From: Hyphomonadaceae bacterium
GTDB lineage: Bacteria; Pseudomonadota; Alphaproteobacteria; Caulobacterales; Maricaulaceae
Length of the DNA: 40,880 bases
Assembly: GCA_014324115.1 (NCBI GenBank)
Contig: JACOMS010000004.1
Span: 1-40,880 of the forward strand
Reading direction: 5' to 3'
Within the stretch, counting starts at the first letter, position 1. Each line of letters starts with the position of its first letter. This document shows positions 16,192-23,527 of the stretch, one piece after another. Position numbers and translations under genes: made by a program. The notes under the pieces are model-generated. The model searched no databases. It worked only from the letters and a program-made list of their open reading frames with translations, and was not told the DNA's origin.

Positions 16192-17599
16192 GGCTCACCT
16201 TCCGGCTGTCTGTGCGTTTCGGGACCTCGACTCTGAATATGGTGCGAACATTATTTTCAATACACTCGATGATTGTCCCTGCAATATCCTCGCCCGTTAC
16301 CGTCTCAATACCTTCCAGCCCGGGTGATGAATTAACTTCCAGCACCTTGGGCCCGGATTCTGATTTGAGTATGTCCACACCGGCCACGTTAAGATGCAAA
16401 GCCCGCGCCGCCCTGACAGCTGTCAGCCTTTCGGCTGCCGTGAGACGTACGACCGAGCCCGTGCCACCCTGGTGGATATTGGAACGGAATTCCCCGGCCT
16501 GCGCCGTTCGTTTCACGGAGCCGACAACTTTGCCGTCCACAACAAGGGCGCGGATATCCGTGCCGTCGGCTTCCTTGATAAATTCCTGCACCAGAAAGTG
16601 GGCGTCGAGTCCCCGAAACGCATCCACCAGTGCCATGGCGGTTTTATGCGTTTCGGCAAGCACCACGCCTTTACCCTGGGTCGACTCCAGTAATTTAACG
16701 ACAACGGGCGCACCGCCTACAAGATCAATAATGCCTTTCGTATCCCGTGAAGAACTCGCAAAAGCCGTGTTCGGCATATCAATTTTGTGCTGTAGCAAAA
16801 CCTGATGCGCCAAAAGCTTGTCGCGCGAATTGCCTATGGCACTGGCGGAATTCAGGCAATAGACACCCATGTTTTCAAACTGGCGCACGATCGCCATGCC
16901 GTAAAATGTCAGACGGGAGCCAATGCGGGGAATAATGGCATCATAGCGCGGCAAAACCTTGCCATCATAGTGGACTTCGGGTTTACGGTTACTGATCGCC
17001 ATAAAACAGCGGGTTGTGGTGATGCGCTCTATGACGTGCCCCCGCGCTTCCGCAGCCTCTATCATGCGACGATTGGAATAATTATCCGGCTGTTGTGTCA
17101 GAATGCCGATCCGCAGCGGGCGTTTGGGTTTGTCTCCCTTGCGCTGGCGTTTTCGGTAAATATCAAACGAGAGAATCGGTTGTTGAAAGGACAGGGCCGG
17201 AGATACCGAGATTCCGTCCTTGAGCGCGGACCGGCCCAGAAGCATGCGGTATCCCATGGTCTCGCGATTGGTCAGTGAAATATCCACAGGCCAGGTTTCG
17301 CCCCCGATGGAAATAATTGACCGGACAACAAAGCGAAACTCGGCCACTCCGTTTGAACTGGTGATCATCCGCCGGTCAATGACTTTGGCGGAACACACCA
17401 CCTCAATCGAGAGATCAGACGGGTCGGGGTGCATGATAAAACGCACCTGCGGGTTGGTATCCGTGCCGAACGGCTCGACAGCCACCGCATGCAGGGCGGA
17501 CGTCCGCGCACCGGTGTCAACTTTGGCCTTGATGGCCGGAAGCCCCAGACCAGGCAATCCAACCCATTCCTCCCACCCCAGAACCAGATCATCACTCAT
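16184..17599 (-). CDS. Fused RimB-like protease-domain / RimK-like ATP-grasp ligase
   Basis: This 471-residue two-domain protein has an N-terminal domain (about 1-150) that is the retropepsin-like 'ATP-dependent zinc protease' fold found in RimB, with the active-site string KVDTGARTSALHA (Asp28) and MGYRMLLGRSAL. The C-terminal domain (about 162-455) is a RimK ATP-grasp ligase with PRIGSRLTFYG, NSASAIGNSRDK, VVVKLLESTQGKGV, VQEFIKEADGTDIRALVV, and a metal-binding LEVNSSPGLEGIE. RimK adds glutamates to ribosomal protein S6; whether this fusion targets S6 is unknown. It is the upstream gene of a two-gene unit with udg. Confidence 0.88.
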   Translation of the reverse strand: MSDDLVLGWEEWVGLPGLGLPAIKAKVDTGARTSALHAVAVEPFGTDTNPQVRFIMHPDPSDLSIEVVCSAKVIDRRMITSSNGVAEFRFVVRSIISIGGETWPVDISLTNRETMGYRMLLGRSALKDGISVSPALSFQQPILSFDIYRKRQRKGDKPKRPLRIGILTQQPDNYSNRRMIEAAEARGHVIERITTTRCFMAISNRKPEVHYDGKVLPRYDAIIPRIGSRLTFYGMAIVRQFENMGVYCLNSASAIGNSRDKLLAHQVLLQHKIDMPNTAFASSSRDTKGIIDLVGGAPVVVKLLESTQGKGVVLAETHKTAMALVDAFRGLDAHFLVQEFIKEADGTDIRALVVDGKVVGSVKRTAQAGEFRSNIHQGGTGSVVRLTAAERLTAVRAARALHLNVAGVDILKSESGPKVLEVNSSPGLEGIETVTGEDIAGTIIECIENNVRTIFRVEVPKRTDSRKVSHG

Positions 17600-17685
17600 G
17601 TGTCAGTCCGCAAAGCATCCCTTACCATAACCCTGTCTGTGTACTTCACAGGGAGCCTTGTTGACAGAAACAGTCAAGGCTTCGG

Positions 17686-18012
17686 TTATTCAAGTCGGGA
17701 GTAAATGGCTCTGGCTTTATCCATGTTGTACTGACGTACCCGTTTCCCGATCAAAAAACAATCCACCAATACCCAAACCCAGCCAAGAAAACCTACACTT
17801 ACGATTGTAATCAGAAGTTTCATTACTCCTGCCAGGGTATCTCCTATCATGAAACGGTCTACCCCCAGCCATCCCAAAAAGACATTCAATCCGAAAAACA
17901 CGACAGGATTTTTTGTCTGTGGGGTCAATTCATGGATAAAATGTCCTCCCTTCTCTTTTCCAAGGGATAAAGCCATTCTGGTTATTTCTGTCTGGTAATC
18001 CTGTTCTTCCAT
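17686..18012 (-). CDS. TM2 domain-containing membrane protein
   Basis: A 108-residue protein whose middle is a TM2 domain. KNPVVFFGLNVFLGWLG is the first hydrophobic segment, GVDRFMIGD is the short loop with the characteristic D-RF-G pattern, and LLITIVSVGFLGWVWVLVD is the second. VDCFLIGKRVRQYN then ends the domain. About 37 cytosolic residues precede it and no enzymatic motif is present. The ATG at 18012 has GAGG six bases upstream. The molecular role of bacterial TM2 proteins is unknown. The codons are visibly more AT-rich than in the flanking core genes, and the first 83 bp overlap an upstream remnant frame. Confidence 0.85.
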   Translation of the reverse strand: MEEQDYQTEITRMALSLGKEKGGHFIHELTPQTKNPVVFFGLNVFLGWLGVDRFMIGDTLAGVMKLLITIVSVGFLGWVWVLVDCFLIGKRVRQYNMDKARAIYSRLE

Positions 18013-18367
18013 TATTCGCCTCTTTGTCGGTACGGATCACAATACGCTCCCGAGCGTCTCTGATACCTTCTATAACGGTCATTAAATCAACGTTACCGCT
18101 AGACGAAGCAAGTTTTGAACCATCAAGTGTTAAGAATGTTGTAGTCACAGGTTCACCGGAATCGAAACGAAATGTGACATCAACGCCTCTTGCACGTCTT
18201 TCACCCCCTCTAAAAGCCCCATCATCAATGTTTATGACTTCAAATTCTGTTTTGCATCCCCAAAGGAAATAATGATCATCCCAAATACTTTCTGTATCGC
18301 CTCTAACTCTGGCGTGCTCTACATCTGTTATCGGGTCCTTGTATATGGTTGCCGACCATTGTGCGGA
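17930..18367 (-). pseudogene. AT-rich remnant of a secreted-protein gene
   Basis: The minus frame is open for 145 codons after a TAA at 18368-18370 but has no ATG, GTG or TTG in its first 70 codons. The first possible start (GTG at 18148) falls mid-domain. It reads WSATIYKDPITDVEHA, then YFLWGCKTEFEVIN, VDVTFRFDSGEP and VIEGIRDARERIVIRT. That layout resembles small exported proteins of the W-x-DP-(I/M)-TD type (VasI/TIGR03360-like), minus their signal peptide and C-terminus. The last 27 codons run into the TM2 gene out of frame and look non-homologous. The family assignment is tentative; loss of the 5' end is directly visible. ORF-track entry 17930..18148 is its 3' half. Confidence 0.5.
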
Positions 18368-18387
18368 TTATAGGCGAGGTGGTCGTA

Positions 18388-18906
18388 TCAATCGCGCAGG
18401 AGTCGCCACGGTTCACCGATAGGTGTGTTTGATTTTTGAAAGTGCTTATGGTATAAACGCAAGGAGGAATTGCACCCGGATATAAATGCGGGTTCCGGCA
18501 AGTCTCGTCCGGCAGCACGAATCGCGTTGAACAGGCGCGGGCAGAATATCGCTGTCTTGTCGCGGTGATCGATACCCGGGCGGTGAATGTGTGGGGGGAG
18601 GTTCCGCAAGAAAGACTCGTAGGTCAGCGGATGCTTTTTTCTGAACCGGATATGAGCGTTATCGAAGTCGGACATGGCGAAAAGATCGCGCGCCGAAAGC
18701 TGTCCGGCCTCCTCAAAATACGCGGTAGCGCATTCTGTGTCGAAGAGCGCGTCGACCGGTTGCGTATTCGGACATGGCGGAAAATTCGCGCCCGGTATCC
18801 CGGTAACCTGTTTCGCATCCGGCATTCCGGCGCAGGAAGCCGCGATACAAGCCGCGAGGGTTATGGCGCATTGTCGCAGTTTGCGCGGGCATGCGGAATT
18901 TCTCAT
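18388..18906 (-). CDS. Putative lipoprotein of unknown function
   Basis: This 172-residue protein starts with a basic n-region and a hydrophobic stretch ending IAASC, a plausible lipobox with lipidated Cys25. The mature part has four further cysteines, consistent with an oxidised periplasmic protein, and no recognised domain. Third-codon GC is high in most of its length, unlike the overlapping plus-strand ORF 18565..19059, so minus is the coding strand. The last 25 codons are more AT-rich. The start ATG at 18906 lies 31 bp from a perfect 7-bp inverted repeat. It ends about 20 bp before the remnant gene on the same strand. Confidence 0.6.
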   Translation of the reverse strand: MRNSACPRKLRQCAITLAACIAASCAGMPDAKQVTGIPGANFPPCPNTQPVDALFDTECATAYFEEAGQLSARDLFAMSDFDNAHIRFRKKHPLTYESFLRNLPPHIHRPGIDHRDKTAIFCPRLFNAIRAAGRDLPEPAFISGCNSSLRLYHKHFQKSNTPIGEPWRLLRD

Positions 18907-18936
18907 AATATCTTCGGATGCTCTGCCCGTGCCGCA

Positions 18937-18953
18937 ACCGGTCCCAGACCGGT
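18937..18953. promoter_or_regulatory. Perfect inverted repeat upstream of the orphan lipoprotein gene
   Basis: ACCGGTC-CCA-GACCGGT is a perfect 7-bp dyad with a 3-base centre, 31 bp before the ATG of the minus-strand lipoprotein gene. It could be an operator or a 5' UTR hairpin. No T-run follows on the plus strand, so a terminator is unlikely. Confidence 0.35.
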
Positions 18954-18957
18954 AAAA

Positions 18958-19059
18958 ATGACAACACCTGTGATTAGTAAATTTTTCATGATGGGCCTCC
19001 TTGCGTCATCATCATTTTGTCTGTTGCTGTCTGCCTGTCAAGTTCTTTTTCTGTTCTGA
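18958..19059 (+). CDS. Possible very small lipoprotein
   Basis: A 33-codon frame encodes MTTPVISKFFMMGLL followed by a hydrophobic run ending LLLSAC, a good lipobox, with only about seven residues after the cysteine. This resembles entericidin-like or lysis-like mini-lipoproteins in size. There is no clear Shine-Dalgarno before 18958 or 18988, and it is the tail of a longer shadow ORF, so it may be chance. It lies on the opposite strand to, and divergent from, the orphan lipoprotein gene. Confidence 0.2.
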   Translation: MTTPVISKFFMMGLLASSSFCLLLSACQVLFLF

Positions 19060-19222
19060 ATTGTGATATCGTTCAGGCTTTCCGGTTTCTGTGATACAAG
19101 CACAGGCGGGATGCTTTACCGTGTTAAATTTAAGGTCTAGTCTCCCGGAACATAACAGTTGTAACAGCCGGCGCATGACCCAAAAATCAGGTGCCCGGAA
19201 ATAAACAGATCGGGATTTCATT

Positions 19223-20890
19223 ATGTCAGGGACCTCTGCGATGCGCGAGAGCATGGAATATGACGTTGTGATTGTCGGCGCCGGTCCGGCCGGATTATCT
19301 GCCGCCATCCGCCTGAAACAGCTGGGGGGTGACGATGTATCTGTCGTCGTGCTGGAAAAAGGGTCAGAAGTCGGCGCCCATATCCTGTCCGGAGCGGTGC
19401 TGGATCCGTGCGGGCTGGACGCACTGATACCGGATTGGCGGGACAGGGGCGCACCCATTGAGACGGAAGTCAAAACTGATAAATTTCTGGTGCTTGGGGA
19501 GAGCGGTTCGGCGCGTATTCCGAATTTTGTCATGCCGCCGTTGATGAACAATCATGGAAATTACATTGTTTCCATGGGCAATGTCTGCCGCTGGATGGCC
19601 GGGCAGGCCGAAGCTCTGGGTGTTGAAATTTTCCCCGGCATGGCATGTTCCGAGGTTGTCTACGGTGACGAGGACGAGGTCAAAGGCATTGTCGCCGGGG
19701 AATTCGGTATTTCCAGGGACGGCGGCAAAGGCGATGGCTATGAGCCGGGCATGGAGCTTCACGGCAAATATATCTTGCTCGGGGAAGGCGCACGCGGTTC
19801 ACTGTCCGGGCAGATTATTGACAAATATACCCTGGACGCAGACAGTGACGTGCCGAAATTCGGCCTCGGCATGAAGGAAATCTGGGAGGTCAAACCGGAG
19901 AATCACAATCAGGGCGAGGTCGTCCACACTCTTGGCTGGCCGCTGGGTTGGAAAAACGGTGGCGGATCCTTCATGTATCATCTGGAAAACAACCAGGTCT
20001 ATGTCGGCTATATTGTCGATCTGAATTACAAAAATCCGCACCTCTACCCTTACGCCGAGTTTCAGCGCTGGAAGCATCATCCGGATATTGGGCGGGTTCT
20101 TGAGGGTGGAAAACGCGTGGCCTACGGCGCCCGCGCGGTGACAAAAGGCGGGTATCAATCCATTCCCCGGACGGCCTTCCCGGGCGGTGTTTTGCTCGGC
20201 TGTGCGGCAGGTCTCGTAAACCTGCCGCGCATCAAGGGCAACCATAATGCCATGCTGTCCGGCAAGGCAGCCGCGGATTGCGTTTACGCCGCACTTCAGG
20301 CCGGACGTTCCGGTGATACGCTGAAAAATTACCATGACGAGATCAAAACCGGCCCGGTTGGCAGAGATCTCAGGACCGTGCGCAACGTGGCGCCGCTAAA
20401 CGCCCGTTTCGGCCCGTTTATGGGCGGCATGATGCTTGGCGGCGTAGACATGTGGGTCAGCGATTTGTTTGGCTTTAATCCGTTCGGCACACTCAAACAC
20501 GGCAAATCCGATGCAGAGTGCACAGGGCGGGCTTCCGACTACAAACCCATCAGTTACCCCAAGCCGGACGGGATTCTGTCCTTTGACCGTCTGACCAGTG
20601 TCAGCTTCTCTGCCACCAATCACAATGAGGAACAGCCGTCCCATTTGAAACTCCTTGAGAATTCCATTCCCGTTGATGTCAACCTGCCGCTCTATGATGA
20701 ACCTGCGCAGCGTTATTGTCCGGCCGGAGTTTATGAAATCCTGCGCGAGGATGACGGTTCCAACCCGCGCTTCCAGATCAATGCGCAAAACTGCGTGCAT
20801 TGCAAAACCTGTGACATCAAGGATCCAGGCAGGAACATTGTCTGGACCGTGCCCGAAGGCGGCGGCGGCCCGAACTATCCGAATATGTAA
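19223..20890 (+). CDS. Electron transfer flavoprotein-ubiquinone oxidoreductase
   Basis: The 555-residue enzyme takes electrons from reduced ETF (fatty acid and amino acid oxidation) and passes them to ubiquinone at the inner membrane. The N-terminus carries the FAD dinucleotide motif VIVGAGPAGLSAAIRL. The middle has the quinone/FAD region LGEGARGSLSGQ and IKGNHNAMLSGKAAAD. The C-terminal ferredoxin-like part has the 4Fe-4S cysteines in YCPAGVYE and NCVHCKTCDIKDP. Length is typical. ATG at 19223 has GGGA upstream. It is followed after 31 bp by the TPR lipoprotein gene, as in many Alphaproteobacteria. Confidence 0.96.
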   Translation: MSGTSAMRESMEYDVVIVGAGPAGLSAAIRLKQLGGDDVSVVVLEKGSEVGAHILSGAVLDPCGLDALIPDWRDRGAPIETEVKTDKFLVLGESGSARIPNFVMPPLMNNHGNYIVSMGNVCRWMAGQAEALGVEIFPGMACSEVVYGDEDEVKGIVAGEFGISRDGGKGDGYEPGMELHGKYILLGEGARGSLSGQIIDKYTLDADSDVPKFGLGMKEIWEVKPENHNQGEVVHTLGWPLGWKNGGGSFMYHLENNQVYVGYIVDLNYKNPHLYPYAEFQRWKHHPDIGRVLEGGKRVAYGARAVTKGGYQSIPRTAFPGGVLLGCAAGLVNLPRIKGNHNAMLSGKAAADCVYAALQAGRSGDTLKNYHDEIKTGPVGRDLRTVRNVAPLNARFGPFMGGMMLGGVDMWVSDLFGFNPFGTLKHGKSDAECTGRASDYKPISYPKPDGILSFDRLTSVSFSATNHNEEQPSHLKLLENSIPVDVNLPLYDEPAQRYCPAGVYEILREDDGSNPRFQINAQNCVHCKTCDIKDPGRNIVWTVPEGGGGPNYPNM

Positions 20891-20921
20891 AGTGGGCGAT
20901 TTTAACGGATTAACTGCACAC

Positions 20922-22628
20922 ATGCTGAAAACTTTTCTACTGGCCGGACTATCCGCCCTTGTTTTCTCTGGTTGCTCAACTACGGCTATCAGTTCCGCAA
21001 ATTCAGACAACGGTATATCCCCCGAAGGACGACTTTACGCCGATTATCTGGTCGGCAGCTACGCCGATTTTCTGGGCGACGCCGAGGCTCGTTCCAAACA
21101 CTACTCCCAAGCCTATGTTCAGGCCCGGCACGATATTGTTCTGGGACGTCGGGCGATGACTTCAGCGTTGAGGGCAGGTGATCCGGACCTCGCCCGCACA
21201 CTGGCCCGCACAGTAAACTCTGTTGACGTGTCCGAGCCCGTGTCGCGAGCCATTCTCGGGGCATATGAATTTTCCAACGGTCACTATGACCGCGCCATGC
21301 GGTATTTTGATCAACCCACGCCTGATTTTACGGTCCGTATCCTCATAAATCTGATGAAAGGCTGGGCCGAGGCTGAACGCGGCAATCCCGATGAGGCTCG
21401 TATCGCGTTTTCGTCCATTGACGGCGGTAGCTATTTCGACTCCCTTGGGGCGCTGCAAATCTACATTCTTGAAGCCCGGTACGGAGACATGGAAACCGCA
21501 CTTGAGGGTTTTTCCATGGCGCAGGATTCGGGAGTGGCCGTCATTGAAACCGCCCTGGCACATACGCGTGCCCTGGTGAAGAGCGGCGACAGGACGGGGG
21601 CGATGCACTTCATTGCCAACTTCAATACGGAGAACGGCCCGTTTGAAACCGGGCCTGTTGCGCGAATGATCGGCGACCTGGGGGACGGCGCGATCATTCA
21701 GACAGACCTGAGGGCACAGGTTCTGGCCGCCCGTGCAATAACCGAATCGGCTGTCGGCTTTTTTGTTTACAACCGCGCTCCGGATGTCGCAGAGGTCTTT
21801 TTGCAGATTGCGCTCGATCTCGACCCGGATCATGACAAAGCCAGGCTCCGGCTCGGCAGTCTTCTCGAAAACTCGGATCGGGACAGGGAAGCCGTGGCGC
21901 TCTACAAAACAATACCGGAAAGCTCCCCCTATATTGTCCCCGCGCGTCTTTCTGAAGCCAATATCTATTTCGGCAGAAACGAAGACGAAAAGGCGCTTGC
22001 GGTTCTCGAAGCCACGAATACCGGGCATCCATCTTTTGTGACACGGGAGTCACTCGGCCGTGCCAGATTGATCCGCGAAAACTATAAAGAAGCGCTGCCG
22101 CTATACGATGCGCTGGTTCGGAGCATGTCCGGAGAGGAACTGAAGGCCAATCCGGAGCCGCTATATTTCAGGGGAATTTGTTATGAACGTACGGAACAGT
22201 GGGAAAAAGCCGTCGTTGATTTCAAGAAAGTGCTGGAGATAAATCCTGACAATGCCGATGCCCTGAACTATCTGGGTTACACATGGGTCGACCGCGGTGA
22301 GAACCTTGAGGAAGCATTCCACATGATCAAGCGTGCGGTGGAACTCGAACCGGATAGCGGGGCCATTACCGACAGCCTCGGCTGGGCCTATTACAGGCTC
22401 GGGCAATATCAGAAGGCGCGCGAATATCTCGAAAAAGCCGTCGAGTTGTCCCCGTCCAATGCCACGATTATTGATCATCTCGGCGACGTTTACCGGAAGC
22501 TCGGGCGTTACCGCGAGGCCCGCTATCAATGGGAACGGGCGCTTGAGTTTGAACCGACAGAAAAAGAAGAAAAAGCCATAAAACAGAAACTCGGGGGTGG
22601 CCTCAGCCTTGTTGATTCCGGCCCATAA
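20922..22628 (+). CDS. TPR-repeat lipoprotein
   Basis: A 568-residue protein with a lipoprotein signal (MLKTFLLAGLSALVFSGC, lipid Cys about 18) and helical repeats throughout. Clear TPR units occupy the C-terminal third, for example FRGICYERTEQWEKAVVDF, ALNYLGYTWVDRGENLEEA, DSLGWAYYRLGQYQKA and DHLGDVYRKLGRYREA. It is probably a periplasmic scaffold anchored to a membrane; its partner is unknown. The ORF track starts at 20655 inside ETF-QO, but the signal peptide fixes the start at 20922. Conserved position between ETF-QO and ispE suggests a housekeeping envelope function. Confidence 0.9.
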   Translation: MLKTFLLAGLSALVFSGCSTTAISSANSDNGISPEGRLYADYLVGSYADFLGDAEARSKHYSQAYVQARHDIVLGRRAMTSALRAGDPDLARTLARTVNSVDVSEPVSRAILGAYEFSNGHYDRAMRYFDQPTPDFTVRILINLMKGWAEAERGNPDEARIAFSSIDGGSYFDSLGALQIYILEARYGDMETALEGFSMAQDSGVAVIETALAHTRALVKSGDRTGAMHFIANFNTENGPFETGPVARMIGDLGDGAIIQTDLRAQVLAARAITESAVGFFVYNRAPDVAEVFLQIALDLDPDHDKARLRLGSLLENSDRDREAVALYKTIPESSPYIVPARLSEANIYFGRNEDEKALAVLEATNTGHPSFVTRESLGRARLIRENYKEALPLYDALVRSMSGEELKANPEPLYFRGICYERTEQWEKAVVDFKKVLEINPDNADALNYLGYTWVDRGENLEEAFHMIKRAVELEPDSGAITDSLGWAYYRLGQYQKAREYLEKAVELSPSNATIIDHLGDVYRKLGRYREARYQWERALEFEPTEKEEKAIKQKLGGGLSLVDSGP

Positions 22629-22636
22629 AATGTGCG

Positions 22637-23527
22637 ATGCCATCTGAAACCGCGCGAGCCAAAATCAATCTGACCCTGCACGTTGGCGCGCTTATCTCTG
22701 ATCCTTCCCATCGCTCTTTTGGTTACCATCCCGTTGACAGCCTTGTTATGTTTGCAGATACGGGCGACAAAATCAGCTGTGAAGAAGCCGACGCGGTTTC
22801 ACTGGATATATCCGGAGCATTTGCCGACAACCTTCAACCTGCCCCTGACAATCTGATCCTCAGGGCTTACGAAATCGTCAGAGAACATGCCGATCTGCCT
22901 CTGTTACACTTTCATCTTGAGAAAAACCTGCCTGTCGCGGCGGGCATTGGAGGAGGCAGTGCCAATGCGGCGGCTGTTTTACGTTTGTTGAAACATTACG
23001 CCGATCTGGATCAGGCGACCTGGCTGTCCATCGCAACAGGGCTGGGCGCAGATGTACCCGTATGTCTTTTGTCCAAAACCGCCATCATGCGGGGCATCGG
23101 AGAAACCGTAACACCATTGCGGGGCATGGGAACTGTTTTTGCGGTTCTGGTCAATCCCGGTATCGCCGTGTCTACGGGTGAGATATTTGCTGCCTTCGAC
23201 TCCGATCCGCATCCAGCCATGCCCGAGGATAATCCCCCGCATCCCAACCTGTCGACCATGTTCCGGGCCGGGCAGAATGACCTGCAACCCTATACACTGA
23301 TGCGATATCCTGGTGTTGCATTTTGTCATGAAACGCTTTGTCGCGAGATACCGGGAAATCTGCAAATCTCACATCCGCAGCATATTCGCATGTCCGGATC
23401 CGGTGCAACGTGTTTCATCCTGTTTGATGATGAGAGAACCTCCGGGGAGGCGGCACGGCAATTAAAAAACCGGGAGCCTGACTGGTGGGTAAAAACCACA
23501 AGACTCGGAGAGCCTCATGCCTGTTGA
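22637..23527 (+). CDS. ispE: 4-diphosphocytidyl-2-C-methyl-D-erythritol kinase
   Basis: A GHMP kinase of the non-mevalonate isoprenoid pathway that phosphorylates CDP-ME. The N-terminal ARAKINLTLHV with catalytic Lys, the ATP loop PVAAGIGGGSANAAA, the catalytic Asp in GLGADVPVCL and the C-terminal MSGSGATCF are all present. At 296 residues the length is normal. It starts eight bases after the TPR gene stop. Its end overlaps the start of the membrane transferase gene by 11 nt. The product feeds the prenyl diphosphate pool used by the nearby polyprenyl synthase. Confidence 0.95.
   Translation: MPSETARAKINLTLHVGALISDPSHRSFGYHPVDSLVMFADTGDKISCEEADAVSLDISGAFADNLQPAPDNLILRAYEIVREHADLPLLHFHLEKNLPVAAGIGGGSANAAAVLRLLKHYADLDQATWLSIATGLGADVPVCLLSKTAIMRGIGETVTPLRGMGTVFAVLVNPGIAVSTGEIFAAFDSDPHPAMPEDNPPHPNLSTMFRAGQNDLQPYTLMRYPGVAFCHETLCREIPGNLQISHPQHIRMSGSGATCFILFDDERTSGEAARQLKNREPDWWVKTTRLGEPHAC

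Larger units (their letters stand above)
18907..19222. other. Upstream region of ETF-QO and the divergent lipoprotein gene
   Basis: This 316-bp stretch holds the 7-bp inverted repeat at 18937 and the doubtful mini-lipoprotein. After 19060 there is an AT-rich segment with the palindrome TTAAATTTAA near 19124, likely to be part of the ETF-QO promoter area. No confident -35/-10 pair or RNA gene is seen. Confidence 0.4.

Noticed and set aside
17280-17290. DnaA-box-like TATCCACAG
   Set aside because: It is a single imperfect site inside the RimB-RimK coding sequence; no cluster of boxes exists, so there is no origin here.
18565-19059. 164-codon plus-strand ORF opposite the orphan lipoprotein
   Set aside because: The minus frame has a signal peptide with lipobox and coding-like third positions; only the last 33 codons of the plus ORF were kept as a doubtful mini-lipoprotein.
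20655-20921. Upstream extension of the TPR lipoprotein ORF
   Set aside because: It lies inside ETF-QO, and the lipoprotein signal peptide fixes the true start at 20922.
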